From Streptomyces sp. L-9-10 (lineage in GTDB: Bacteria > Actinomycetota > Actinomycetes > Streptomycetales > Streptomycetaceae), in assembly GCF_004151105.1 (NCBI RefSeq), contig NZ_PHRF01000026.1:62001-126000 (forward strand): 64,000 nucleotides of DNA. The letters are read 5' to 3'. Both the position numbers and the translations under genes were made by a program. Shown here piece after piece: positions 27,713 to 36,124 of the stretch. Within the stretch, counting starts at the first letter, position 1, and the number at the start of each line of letters is the position of its first letter. The notes beneath the pieces were generated by a model. That model searched no databases. It was not told the origin of the DNA and saw only the letters and a program-made list of their open reading frames with translations.

Positions 27713-29425
27713 ATGGGCATGGACGTGCCCGAACCCAAGGACCCCCTCGAAGCCGCCGCCCGCGCGGCAACCAGCCTTGAGGGCCTGTCCGCCGAGACCG
27801 CCGCGCGTGTGCCCCAGCTGCTGGAGGCGATGTGTTCGGCCGGCTCCGGTCTCGGACAGCACTCCACGCTCGACCGGATCTGTGAGACCGCGGCCGAACT
27901 CGCCGACGCCCGGTACGCGGCGATCGGTGTGGTCGACGAGGAGGGTGGGGGCCTCTCGGACTTCGTGACCTACGGGGCGAGCGAGGAGGTGGCCCGGCGG
28001 ATCGGGCACACACCGGACGGACGGAGCGGCCTCCTCGGCGCACTGATCCGGGACCCCGACCCGATCGTGCTCACCGATCTGACGACCGATCCGCGCGCCG
28101 TCGGATTCCCGCTGGGCCATCCGCCGATGCGGACCTTCCTCGGCGTCCCTGTCCGCCTGAGGGACCGGACGATCGGCAATTTCTATCTGGCGGAGAAAGC
28201 GGACGGGGGCGAGTTCGACGACGGTGATCTGCGCCTGTTGCGGGTGCTCGCCACCGAGGCCGGGGCGGCCATCGGCAACGCCCGGCTGTACGAGGCGGCC
28301 CGGCAGCGCGAGCGGTGGATCGACGGCTCGGTCGCGGTCACCACCACTCTCCTCTCCGGTGGTGACGCCGACGACGCGCTCTCCGTCGTCGCGGAGCAGG
28401 GTCGCAGACTCTCGGATTCGGCCATGTGCGCGGTGATGCTGCGCGCGCGGAACGGCAGCCTGGAGGTCGTGGCCGTGTCCTCGGAGCATCCGGCGCTGCG
28501 CGTGGGCTCCTCCGTCCCGGCCGCGGCCCCCGCCGTCGCGGCTCTGTTGGGCGGCGAATCCGTCTTCATGGACGACGCCGCCGACGATCCGCGGCTGGTG
28601 ACCGGGCTGGCCTCCGGGTTCGGCCCCCTCATGCTGCTGCCGCTGCGGACCGACGGGCGGGTGCTCGGCGCGCTGATGATGCCGCGCACGCGGGGGGCGC
28701 GCCCGTTCAGCCCGCGGGAACGCGCGCTGGCCGCCCAGTTCGCCGCACAGGCGGCGCTGGCCCTGATGATGGCCGAGGCGCAGCGGGACCGGGAACGGCT
28801 GGCCGTACTGGAGGACCGCGACCGGATCGCCCGTGACCTCCACGATCTGGTCATCCAGCGGCTGTTCGCCACCGGGATGACGCTGGAGCGGGCCCAGCGC
28901 GGAGAGATGGTGGCGCCGGAGGTGCACCACGGGATCGACAGGGCGGTCGCGGAACTGGACGTGACGATCCAGGAGATCCGTACGGCGATCTTCGCGCTCC
29001 AGCAGGGACCGGCCGAGGCCCCGCCCGGGATGCGTACCCGGGTGCTGCGGGAGATCAATATGGCGGCCGTGCCCCTGGGCTTCCGGCCCGCCCACCGCTT
29101 CGTCGGCCCGGTCGACTCCGTCGGCGAACTCGCCGGGAAGAACCTGATCGCCGCGCTCCGGGAGGCCCTGTCCAATGCCTTCCGGCACGCGCACGCCACC
29201 CGGATCGAGGTCGTCGTCGATTCCACCGTCCGGCTTCCCGACGGCAGGCGCGCGGTCCGGCTGTCGGTCGGCGACGACGGGGTGGGAATTCCGGCGGGCG
29301 GGCGGCGCAGCGGGCTGCGCAACCTCAGGCGACGGGCGGATTCGCTGGGTGGATCGAGCACGTGCGAGCCGGGACTCGGGGAGCGCGGGCGCGGTACGAC
29401 GGTGGTGTGGCAGGTCCCGCTGTAG
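27713..29425 (+). CDS. GAF-domain sensor histidine kinase (DevS/NarX-type)
   Basis: 570 residues, no membrane helices. Two GAF domains (about 50-200 and 220-360) precede a HisKA_3 dimerisation domain with the phospho-histidine in RIARDLHDLVIQRLF (about residue 378) and an HATPase domain with EALSNAFRHA (N box, about 485) and GDDGVGIP (about 522). The layout resembles the haem-binding kinases DevS/DosT of mycobacteria. Haem binding is not proven here. It starts 14 bases after cydCD, so it may be read with the oxidase genes and sense redox, oxygen or NO. No response regulator is adjacent. No convincing ribosome-binding site. Confidence 0.9.
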   Translation: MGMDVPEPKDPLEAAARAATSLEGLSAETAARVPQLLEAMCSAGSGLGQHSTLDRICETAAELADARYAAIGVVDEEGGGLSDFVTYGASEEVARRIGHTPDGRSGLLGALIRDPDPIVLTDLTTDPRAVGFPLGHPPMRTFLGVPVRLRDRTIGNFYLAEKADGGEFDDGDLRLLRVLATEAGAAIGNARLYEAARQRERWIDGSVAVTTTLLSGGDADDALSVVAEQGRRLSDSAMCAVMLRARNGSLEVVAVSSEHPALRVGSSVPAAAPAVAALLGGESVFMDDAADDPRLVTGLASGFGPLMLLPLRTDGRVLGALMMPRTRGARPFSPRERALAAQFAAQAALALMMAEAQRDRERLAVLEDRDRIARDLHDLVIQRLFATGMTLERAQRGEMVAPEVHHGIDRAVAELDVTIQEIRTAIFALQQGPAEAPPGMRTRVLREINMAAVPLGFRPAHRFVGPVDSVGELAGKNLIAALREALSNAFRHAHATRIEVVVDSTVRLPDGRRAVRLSVGDDGVGIPAGGRRSGLRNLRRRADSLGGSSTCEPGLGERGRGTTVVWQVPL

Positions 29426-29496
29426 GGAGCGGTGCTTGCCAGGCGGTCTTCCTCGCGGGCCGGGCCCCGGCCGCTCGGTGCTGGTCGCGCGGGGCC

Positions 29497-29541
29497 CGGT
29501 TGATCGGCGTCCGGTTGATTGGCGTCCGGTTGATTGGCGTG
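29497..29541. repeat. Tandem array, three 15-bp units
   Basis: CGGTTGATCGGCGTC, CGGTTGATTGGCGTC, CGGTTGATTGGCGTG in direct succession between the sensor kinase and the HAD gene. Looser copies of CTCAGTGTCCGTC follow to about 29625. Confidence 0.85.
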
Positions 29542-29611
29542 CGTCTGCTCAGTGCCGTCCGCTCAGTGTGCGACTGCCTGGCCGGTGACCGATTGCTCAG
29601 TGTCCGTCCGT

Positions 29612-30511
29612 TCAGTGTCCGTCTGCCAAGCGGCGGGCCACGATCTGCTCGATGACGATCGCGACGCCGTCCTCGTTGTTCGTGACCGTACGTCCGGAGG
29701 CGGCGGCCAGTACGTCCGGGTGGGCGTTGCCCATCGCGTACGACGTCCCGGCCCAGGTCAGCATCTCCAGATCGTTCGGCATGTCGCCGAAGGCGACGAC
29801 CTCGTCGGACGAGATGCCGCGCTGGGCGCAGCAGAGCGCGAGCGTGCTGGCCTTGCTGACCCCGGGGCCGCTGACCTCGAGGAGCGCGCTCGGGCTGGAG
29901 CGGGTGATGATGGCGCGGTCGCCCACCGCTGTACGGGCCACGGCGAGGAAGCCGTCGGGCGTCAGATCGGGGTGGTGGGCGAGCAGTTTCAGCACGGGGG
30001 CGGCGGCCCCGTCCTCCGCTTGCTGTCCCTGGACCTGTTCCGGTACCTGGAGGAGCTTCTCCGCGGTGGCGATGGTCGCGCCCGGATCCTGGTGGAAGGG
30101 CGGATACGCCGGCTCGTAATGGATGCCGGTGCTCTGCTCGACGGCGAAGGTCGTGCCGGGCGCGGCGTCGCGCAGCGCCTGGACGACGGCCAGGGCGGTC
30201 TCGCGCTCCAGGGGGCGGACCTGCAACAGCTTTCCGCCCGCGTGCAGATCGACGACCGCGGCGCCATTGGCGCAGATCGCCAGCCCGTGGCCGTGTACAT
30301 GCTCGCTGACGACATCCATCCAGCGGGCCGGGCGGCCGGTGACGAAGAAGACCTCGATACCGGCCTCCTCGGCGGCGGCGAGCGCGGCGATCGTACGTTC
30401 CGAGACGTACTTGTCGTCGTGCAGCAGTGTGCCGTCGAGATCGGTGGCGATCAGCCGGGGGCTGGCGGGGAGCGGGGAGTCGTCGGGCGCGGGTCCATGG
30501 GGCGAGGTCAC
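29612..30511 (-). CDS. Cof-type HAD hydrolase (HAD-IIB)
   Basis: 299 residues. Motif I is [12 protein letters not shown] (about residues 22-33), motif II VTGRP, motif III a lysine (SKAST), and motif IV FGDMPNDLEML (about 243-253). The large cap between motifs II and III defines class IIB, which dephosphorylates sugar phosphates, flavin-pathway phosphates or PLP. GTG start at 30511 behind GGGAG. It is a clear paralogue of the HAD gene beside serS (42342-43220). Convergent with the sensor kinase. Confidence 0.9.
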   Translation of the reverse strand: MTSPHGPAPDDSPLPASPRLIATDLDGTLLHDDKYVSERTIAALAAAEEAGIEVFFVTGRPARWMDVVSEHVHGHGLAICANGAAVVDLHAGGKLLQVRPLERETALAVVQALRDAAPGTTFAVEQSTGIHYEPAYPPFHQDPGATIATAEKLLQVPEQVQGQQAEDGAAAPVLKLLAHHPDLTPDGFLAVARTAVGDRAIITRSSPSALLEVSGPGVSKASTLALCCAQRGISSDEVVAFGDMPNDLEMLTWAGTSYAMGNAHPDVLAAASGRTVTNNEDGVAIVIEQIVARRLADGH

Positions 30512-30595
30512 GCGTCCATTCTCCCGTACGGATACGCACGAGAGTGCGGAGGGGCGCACATCTGAGTGGGCCTGGCGGGTGTCGGCGGCCCTGAT

Positions 30596-30664
30596 GCCCG
30601 GTCGCACGTGGGCTCCGTGCCCGGTCGCGCGTGGGCTCCGTGCCCGGCCGGACGTCCGCTCCGG
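30596..30664. repeat. Tandem array, three 23-bp units
   Basis: Units at 30596-30618, 30619-30641 and 30642-30664. The first two differ by one base; the third is more diverged. They begin GCCCGGTCGC and end GGGCTCCGT, and sit in the divergent promoter gap before the oxidoreductase gene. Confidence 0.85.
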
Positions 30665-30686
30665 ACGCACCCGTATCGTCAGGGGC

Positions 30687-31586
30687 ATGCGTCTGAGTAC
30701 CGTGATCCTGCCCGTCCGCCGCTGGCACGACGGAGGCCGTGACGAATGGCTGCGAGCCGAACGGCTCGGTTTCCATACCGCGTACACCTACGACCACCTG
30801 TCCTGGCGGACCTTCCGCGACGGGCCCTGGTTCGGGGCGGTGCCGACCCTCACCGCGGCTGCCGCCGTCACCGAGCGGCTGCGGCTGGGCACCCTCGTCA
30901 CCTCGCCGAACTTCAGACATCCGGTGACGCTCGCCAAGGACCTCATCTCGCTGGACGATGTCTCGGACGGCCGGATCACGCTCGGGATCGGAGCGGGCGG
31001 CACCGGCTTCGACGCGACGGTGCTGGGGCAGGAGCCTTGGACGCCGAAGGAGCGGGCCGACCGGTTCGCCGAGTTCGTGCCACTGCTCGACCGGCTGCTG
31101 ACCGAGGACTCGGTGACGTACGACGGGACGTACTACTCGGCGGTCGAGGCGCGTGACATCCCGGGGTGTGCGCAGCGGCCCCGGCTGCCCTTCGCGGTGG
31201 CGGCCACCGGGCCGCGCGGGATGAAGCTCGCCGCCCGGCACGGTCAGGCATGGGTGACGACGGGGGATCCGAAGCTGTTCGAGACGGGTACGCCGGAGCA
31301 GTCGCGTGCCGCCATCAGCGGGCAGATCGAACGGCTGGGCAAGGCCTGCGTCGAGATCGGGCGGGAGGCATCGGAGGTGGAGAAGATCCTGCTCACGGGC
31401 TTCACCCCGGACCGGAACGGCCCGATGGAGTCGCTCGACGCGTTCGTGGACTTCGCGGGCAGGCACTTCGAGCTGGGTATCACCGAAATCGCGGTGCACG
31501 CCCCCGTCCCGGATTCGGAGTTCGCCGCCGACCAGCGGGTCTACGAGCGGATCGCCACCGAGGCTCCGGCCCAGCTCCGGCGGTAG
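30687..31586 (+). CDS. LLM-class flavin/F420-dependent oxidoreductase
   Basis: 299 residues forming a luciferase-like TIM barrel. Recognisable are the N-terminal strand with RRWHDGG, YDHLSW (about residues 34-39), the RLRLGTLVTSPNFRHPVTLAK region (about 69-89) and the GRITLGIGAGGTGFDAT motif (about 97-113) for cofactor phosphate. Most streptomycete members use F420, though FMN is possible. Substrate unknown. ATG start at 30687 behind AGGGG. Convergent with kptA. Confidence 0.9.
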   Translation: MRLSTVILPVRRWHDGGRDEWLRAERLGFHTAYTYDHLSWRTFRDGPWFGAVPTLTAAAAVTERLRLGTLVTSPNFRHPVTLAKDLISLDDVSDGRITLGIGAGGTGFDATVLGQEPWTPKERADRFAEFVPLLDRLLTEDSVTYDGTYYSAVEARDIPGCAQRPRLPFAVAATGPRGMKLAARHGQAWVTTGDPKLFETGTPEQSRAAISGQIERLGKACVEIGREASEVEKILLTGFTPDRNGPMESLDAFVDFAGRHFELGITEIAVHAPVPDSEFAADQRVYERIATEAPAQLRR

Positions 31587-31686
31587 CGCCCGCTCGGGGC
31601 CGGTCAACCGTCGGTTGTCGGGGATCAGCGGTCGGTTGCCGGGGTCGGCGGTCAACCGTCGGCGGTCGGCAGTCGTCCGTCGCCCG

Positions 31687-32241
31687 TCAGCCGGGAAAGC
31701 ACAGGTACCGCGGCGGTACGGAGTCGGTGAGCCAGACGCCATTGGCGCTCACGTGGAACACCAGCCCGTCGCGGTGCATCGCTCCCGCGTCCACCGGGAG
31801 GACGACGGGCCGGCCGCGGCGCGCACCCACCCTCGTCGCGGTCTCGCGGTCCGGTGAGAGATGGACGTGGTGGCGGTCCATGGGGCGCAGCCCCTCGTCC
31901 CGGATCGCTTCCAGGTTGCGGGCGACCGTGCCGTGGTAGAGGTACGCGGGCGGTTGCGCCGGGGGCAGCTCCAGATCGACGGTGACGGTGTGGCCCTGGT
32001 TGGCGCGGATCCGGTCGCCGTCGATCGTGAAGCGCCGTTTGTCGTTGACGGCGACCACATGGTCGAGTTCGGCGCGGCTCAGCCGGAAGCCGTGCGCGGC
32101 GGCGGCGGTCATCAGTTCGTCGATCGGCACCCAGCCGTTCGCGTCGAGGGTGATGCCGATCCGCTCGGGCTGGTGGCGCAGATGTTTGGCGAGGTACTTC
32201 GACACCTTCACGATGCGTCGTTCATCGGATACTCCGGTCAT
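31687..32241 (-). CDS. kptA: RNA 2'-phosphotransferase (Tpt1/KptA family)
   Basis: 184 residues. It carries the KptA landmarks: SKYLAKHLRHQP (about residues 14-25), an N-terminal winged domain with GWVPIDELM (about 36-44), then YLYHGTV and HLSPDRETA in the ADP-ribosyltransferase-like half. In yeast, Tpt1 transfers a 2'-phosphate from spliced tRNA to NAD+. Bacterial copies are scattered and may remove 2'-phosphates or ADP-ribosylate nucleic-acid ends. ATG 32241 chosen; an upstream GTG at 32277 has no ribosome-binding site. A DnaA-box cluster occupies its upstream region. Confidence 0.9.
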   Translation of the reverse strand: MTGVSDERRIVKVSKYLAKHLRHQPERIGITLDANGWVPIDELMTAAAAHGFRLSRAELDHVVAVNDKRRFTIDGDRIRANQGHTVTVDLELPPAQPPAYLYHGTVARNLEAIRDEGLRPMDRHHVHLSPDRETATRVGARRGRPVVLPVDAGAMHRDGLVFHVSANGVWLTDSVPPRYLCFPG

Positions 32242-32307
32242 CGCAACAGCGTGACCGGTGGTGCTGTTCCGCGCCACTCATTTCAAAATGCTGACGGTCC
32301 GTAGGTT

Positions 32308-32361
32308 TGATCCACAGTCAATTTGGTTTATCCACAGGCTATTTGGCGAATCTGTGGACAA
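32308..32361. promoter_or_regulatory. DnaA-box cluster upstream of kptA
   Basis: Three boxes in 54 bases of unusually AT-rich DNA: TGATCCACA (32308-32316), the strict TTATCCACA (32328-32336), and the strict TTGTCCACA on the minus strand (32353-32361). Spacing of about two turns suggests cooperative DnaA binding. It may titrate DnaA or regulate kptA. Confidence 0.7.
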
Positions 32362-32373
32362 CTAGCTTACGTT

Positions 32374-33327
32374 TTAACCTATTTGATCAATTTGACTGTT
32401 TCGTCTGTGGGTTGAGGTGAAGTCGTCCAAGGCCCTTGCCCGCACCTCGCGTTCGGTGGCCGTGGCGACAAAGGCGGCCACCCTCTCCGGCCCAACCAGG
32501 TTCTCCACAGCCCGGATCGTCTCGGCGGGCAGCTGTACGGCCCGGGTCCCGGACCGGGCCGCGGGAGGGGCGTCCACCTCCAGATGCCGCTGGAGGTGAC
32601 GGGTGGCGAACAGCCTCATCGCCCGCGCCAGTTCGGCATCGACCGACTGCCGCGCCAGCGGCCGCATCCGGCGCACCAGCGCGGCGGCCTCGGCCGCGTC
32701 AGCGTCCGTCGGCGGCATGTGGCCGAGACAGCGGGCGAAGACATGCTCGGTGGTGAACTCCAGGAAACGGGAGGCGATGTGCTCGACCTGGCCGCGAAGC
32801 TCCCGCAGATGACCGGAGATTGCCGGCAGCGGCACCCCTGCCGCGTGCAACTCCACCGCCACGGCCAGCTCCTGAGGGCTGGGGACGAGGAAGGCGTCGT
32901 CGCGGCCCGGGATACGTTCCAGCACACCCAGTTCCACGGCCTCCTCGACGGCCGCGTCATCGCGCGTGCCGAACCGTTCGTCCAGCTCCGCCCGCGAGAT
33001 CCTGGCCGCTTCCTCGTCGGTCCACGGTCCATGTACCTCGGCGACCAGCCCGAGCACCCCGCCCAGTCCGCGCCCGGCGTCCCACGCCTCCAGCAACTCC
33101 TTGATGGACGCGAGGGTGTAGCCCCGGTCCAGCAGATCGGCGATCTGCCGCAGCCGGGCGAGATGGGAGCCGTCGTACACATTGGCCCGGCCACGCCGCT
33201 CCGGCCTGGGCAGCAGCCCGCGGTCCTGGTAGGCGCGGATCGTACGGACCGTGGCGCCGCTGGCCTGCGCGAGACCCTCGATCCGGTACTCGGTGCCGGG
33301 CGCGGACTCCGGAACGGACCCTGGCAC
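32374..33327 (-). CDS. MerR-family transcriptional regulator
   Basis: 317 residues. The MerR winged helix occupies about residues 11-80 (YRIEGLAQASGATVRTIRAY, then QDRGLLP), followed by a helical region and a C-terminal effector part without metal-binding cysteines. The start at 33327 has GGAGGG seven bases upstream. A GTG two codons earlier (33333) would overlap the preceding stop as GTGA and cannot be excluded. It is the last gene of a four-gene operon with a di-metal hydrolase, an EphD-like fusion and an M24-like protein, and probably regulates it. The TAA stop adjoins the DnaA-box region. Confidence 0.88.
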   Translation of the reverse strand: MPGSVPESAPGTEYRIEGLAQASGATVRTIRAYQDRGLLPRPERRGRANVYDGSHLARLRQIADLLDRGYTLASIKELLEAWDAGRGLGGVLGLVAEVHGPWTDEEAARISRAELDERFGTRDDAAVEEAVELGVLERIPGRDDAFLVPSPQELAVAVELHAAGVPLPAISGHLRELRGQVEHIASRFLEFTTEHVFARCLGHMPPTDADAAEAAALVRRMRPLARQSVDAELARAMRLFATRHLQRHLEVDAPPAARSGTRAVQLPAETIRAVENLVGPERVAAFVATATEREVRARALDDFTSTHRRNSQIDQIG

Positions 33328-33329
33328 GC

Positions 33330-34328
33330 TCACTCCCTCCGTCCCGGGGTCGCGCCTGCCGCCGTACCCGCCGCCTCGCCCGCCGTACCCGCCGCCTCGC
33401 CCGCCGTACCCGCCGCCTCGCCCGCCGTACCCGCCGCCCCGCCTGCCGCCTCTCGCGCCGCCGGCGAGGTCGCGAGATAGTCGGCCGCATTGCGCGACGA
33501 GCCTTCCTGGGAGGGATGGTACGAGCGCCGGAAGTAGCGGGGTATCGCGGAGCCGAGCTCCCGCCAGGTGGGCAGCAGACCCTTGCCCACCGCCCTGTTG
33601 TGGGCACGCAGCGAGTAGCGCGGCCGACCCGCGAGCTGGGGGTCGTGCCGGATCAGATAGGCGGTGCCCCTGGCCCACAGCCACAGCAGCACGGGCGCGG
33701 TGACGCACATCGTCCCGATCCGCCGGGCGTACCGCAACGGATCGGAGCCGCCGCAGTGCTGGTACATGTCGAACGCCACCGCACGGTGCTCGACCTCCTC
33801 CGCGCCGTGCCAGCGCAGCAGATCGAGCATGACCGCGTCGGCGCCCGCGCGGTCCAGCCCCTCCGCGCGCAGTACCCAGTCGCCGAGGACCGCCGTGAAC
33901 TGCTCGATCGCCGCGACGAACGCCAGCCGGTAGAGAAGCCATCTCCTGGCCGGGAGGGGAATCCTCCAGGGCGGCTTCTCGCCGAGCAGCCGCTCGAAGA
34001 GGAAGTCCACGTGCCGGGTGTACGCGCCGGTGTCCAGCCGCTGTTCCGCCAGGTGGTTCAGCACATAGGAGTGCTGCACGCTGTGTGTGGCCTCCTGTCC
34101 CATGAACCCCTTGACGTCCTTGAGCAGTCGCGCGTCGGTGACCAGCGGAAGGCTTTCCTTGAAGACCTTCACGAACCAGCGCTCCCCCGCGGGCAGCAAC
34201 AGATGCAGCACATTGAAGACATGGGTGGCGGTGGGCTCGTCCGGTATCCAGTGCAAAGGGGTCCCGCGCCAGTCGAACGAGACCCGGCGCGGCGCGATGG
34301 GGTGCCGCTCCTCCAACTCGGCGCTCAC
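33330..34328 (-). CDS. Predicted metal-dependent hydrolase, helical di-metal family (PF10118-like)
   Basis: 332 residues, mainly helical. Two E-x-x-H motifs typical of di-iron helical bundles are seen: QEATHSVQH (about residues 81-89) and EEVEHRAVAFD (about 168-178). The family is annotated 'predicted metal-dependent hydrolase'; the reaction is unknown, and a di-iron oxygenase is an alternative reading. The last 40 residues are a repeat tail (GEAAGTA four times) encoded by a 21-bp tandem array. The GTG start at 34328 overlaps the upstream stop as GTGA, showing translational coupling to the EphD-like gene. Confidence 0.83.
   Translation of the reverse strand: MSAELEERHPIAPRRVSFDWRGTPLHWIPDEPTATHVFNVLHLLLPAGERWFVKVFKESLPLVTDARLLKDVKGFMGQEATHSVQHSYVLNHLAEQRLDTGAYTRHVDFLFERLLGEKPPWRIPLPARRWLLYRLAFVAAIEQFTAVLGDWVLRAEGLDRAGADAVMLDLLRWHGAEEVEHRAVAFDMYQHCGGSDPLRYARRIGTMCVTAPVLLWLWARGTAYLIRHDPQLAGRPRYSLRAHNRAVGKGLLPTWRELGSAIPRYFRRSYHPSQEGSSRNAADYLATSPAAREAAGGAAGTAGEAAGTAGEAAGTAGEAAGTAAGATPGRRE
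33361..33444. repeat. Tandem array, four 21-bp units within the di-metal hydrolase gene
   Basis: Three identical 21-bp units (33361-33381, 33382-33402, 33403-33423) and one near copy (33424-33444). On the minus strand they encode the seven-residue repeat GEAAGTA near the C-terminus. Confidence 0.9.
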
Positions 34329-36124
34329 AGTGGCGGATCCACCCGAGCGAGGGCACGCAGTGCGCCCGGCGCGATCCGGGACAGCAGCCGCGCACCGCGG
34401 GCCTCCGGAGTGACCGGCACCACGGCCTGGTTGCGTACGACGGCGCGCAGTACGGCGTCGGCGACCTTCTCGGGCGGGTAGTCGCGCAGACCGTACAGCC
34501 GGGACGACTTCTTCCTGCGCCGTTCCTCCTCCTCGGCGGAGACACCTGTGAAACGCGCGGTGGAGGTGATGTTGGTGTTGACGAAGCCGGGGCAGATGGC
34601 GGAGACCCCGATGCCCTGTCCGGCCAGTTCGGCACGGAGACACTCGCTGAGCATCAGCACCGCCGCCTTGGACGTGCTGTACGCGGGCAGCGCCTTCGAG
34701 GGCTGATACGCGGCCGCCGAAGCGGTGTTGACGATATGGCCGCCCTGGCCACGCTCGGCCATCTGCTTGCCGAAGAGCCGGCAGCCATGGATGACGCCCC
34801 ACAGATTGACGTCCAGGACCGTCTTCCAGTCCTCGGCGGTGGTGTCGAGGAACGCTCCCGACAGCCCGATCCCCGCGTTGTTGACCAGCACGTCGACGAT
34901 GCCGTACTCGGCGGCGACTCTTTCGGCGAGTCCCTCCATCGCCTGCCCGTCGCCGACGTCGGCCGGCTCGGCCCAGGCCTCCGGGGCGCCGATCAGCCGG
35001 GCCAGCTCGGCGGTCCTGGCCGCCCCCTCCGCGTCCCGGTCGACCGCGACGACCCGCGCGCCCGCCTCGGCGAACGCGAAGGCCGTGGCCCGGCCGATGC
35101 CGCTGGCCGCGCCGGTGACCAGCACCAGCTGTCCGCCGAAGCGCTCGGCGTACGGACCGCGCGGAGCGGTACCGCGGTCCGGGAGCCCGCCGTCCTCGTG
35201 GGCCGTGACGAAGTCACCGATCCAGGCGGCCAGTTGGTCGGGGCGGGTGCGGGGCACCCAGTGCTTCGCGGGCAGCGTGCGCCGCACGAGGTGCGGAACC
35301 CACTGCTCCAGATCGTCGTAGAGCCGTTCCGACAGGAATGCGTCGCCGGTGGGCGTGATCAGCTGCACCGGGGCGTGCGCGGAGGCGTCGGCGCGCGGCC
35401 TGCGCAGCCGGGCGCGGACGTTGTCCCGGTAGAGCCACGCGCCGTGCGCCGCGTCCTGCGGCAGCGAGGACGTCGGGTACGTACCACCGGGGATCTTCTC
35501 GACCCGCTGGAGGATTTTCGGCCACCGCCTGCCGAGCGGACCGCGCCAGGCCAGCTCCGGCAGCACGGGTGTGTGCAGCAGATAGACGTACCAGGACTTG
35601 GCGCCCTGCCCCAGGAGCTGGCCGGCCCGGCGCGGAGTGGGCCGCGCGGCGCGCTGCTTGATCCAGTGCCCCATATGGTCGAGGGAGGGTCCCGACATCG
35701 AAGTGAAGGAGGCGATCCGGCCCTCGGTCCGCGCGACCGTGACGAACTCCCAGGACTGGACGGAACCCCAGTCGTGGCCGACCAGATGGACCGGCCTGTC
35801 CGGGCTCACCGCGTCGGCGACCGCCAGGAAGTCGTCCGTCAGCTTCTCCAGCGTGAACCCTCCGCGCAGCGGGACCGGCGCCGTCGACCTGCCGTGGCCC
35901 CGTACGTCGTACAGCACCACATGGAAGCGGTCCGCGAGCCGTTCCGCGACCTCCGACCAGACCTCCTTGCTGTCCGGATAGCCATGCACCAGCAGGACGG
36001 TCGGCCGCGCCGGATCGCCCAGCTCGGCGACACACAGCTCGATCCCGCCCGTACGCACCCGGCGCACCCGCGCGCCCGCCAGGCCCGTGTCCGTACCACC
36101 GCTCCCGCCCGCCCCGTTACTCAT
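34325..36124 (-). CDS. EphD-like alpha/beta-hydrolase and short-chain dehydrogenase fusion
   Basis: 599 residues. The N-terminal epoxide-hydrolase-type alpha/beta hydrolase (about 25-305) has the oxyanion region LVHGYPDSK and the nucleophile elbow VGHDWGS (aspartate about residue 121), with a late histidine in AKHWVP. The C-terminal short-chain dehydrogenase (about 325-599) has TGAASGIG (NAD(P) binding), NNAG, and the catalytic Y-x-x-x-K in AYSTSKAAV. Mycobacterial EphD has this architecture and acts in mycolate metabolism; Streptomyces lacks mycolates, so the substrate here is unknown, probably a lipid. ATGA/GTGA overlaps link it to both neighbours. Confidence 0.92.
   Translation of the reverse strand: MSNGAGGSGGTDTGLAGARVRRVRTGGIELCVAELGDPARPTVLLVHGYPDSKEVWSEVAERLADRFHVVLYDVRGHGRSTAPVPLRGGFTLEKLTDDFLAVADAVSPDRPVHLVGHDWGSVQSWEFVTVARTEGRIASFTSMSGPSLDHMGHWIKQRAARPTPRRAGQLLGQGAKSWYVYLLHTPVLPELAWRGPLGRRWPKILQRVEKIPGGTYPTSSLPQDAAHGAWLYRDNVRARLRRPRADASAHAPVQLITPTGDAFLSERLYDDLEQWVPHLVRRTLPAKHWVPRTRPDQLAAWIGDFVTAHEDGGLPDRGTAPRGPYAERFGGQLVLVTGAASGIGRATAFAFAEAGARVVAVDRDAEGAARTAELARLIGAPEAWAEPADVGDGQAMEGLAERVAAEYGIVDVLVNNAGIGLSGAFLDTTAEDWKTVLDVNLWGVIHGCRLFGKQMAERGQGGHIVNTASAAAYQPSKALPAYSTSKAAVLMLSECLRAELAGQGIGVSAICPGFVNTNITSTARFTGVSAEEEERRRKKSSRLYGLRDYPPEKVADAVLRAVVRNQAVVPVTPEARGARLLSRIAPGALRALARVDPPL

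Noticed and set aside
29325..31742. 805-codon minus-strand frame across three genes
   Set aside because: It overlaps the sensor kinase end, a HAD gene in another frame, and the oxidoreductase; no coherent domain.
31747..31760. parS-like GCTCACGTGGAACA in kptA
   Set aside because: Not palindromic outside the CACGTG core.
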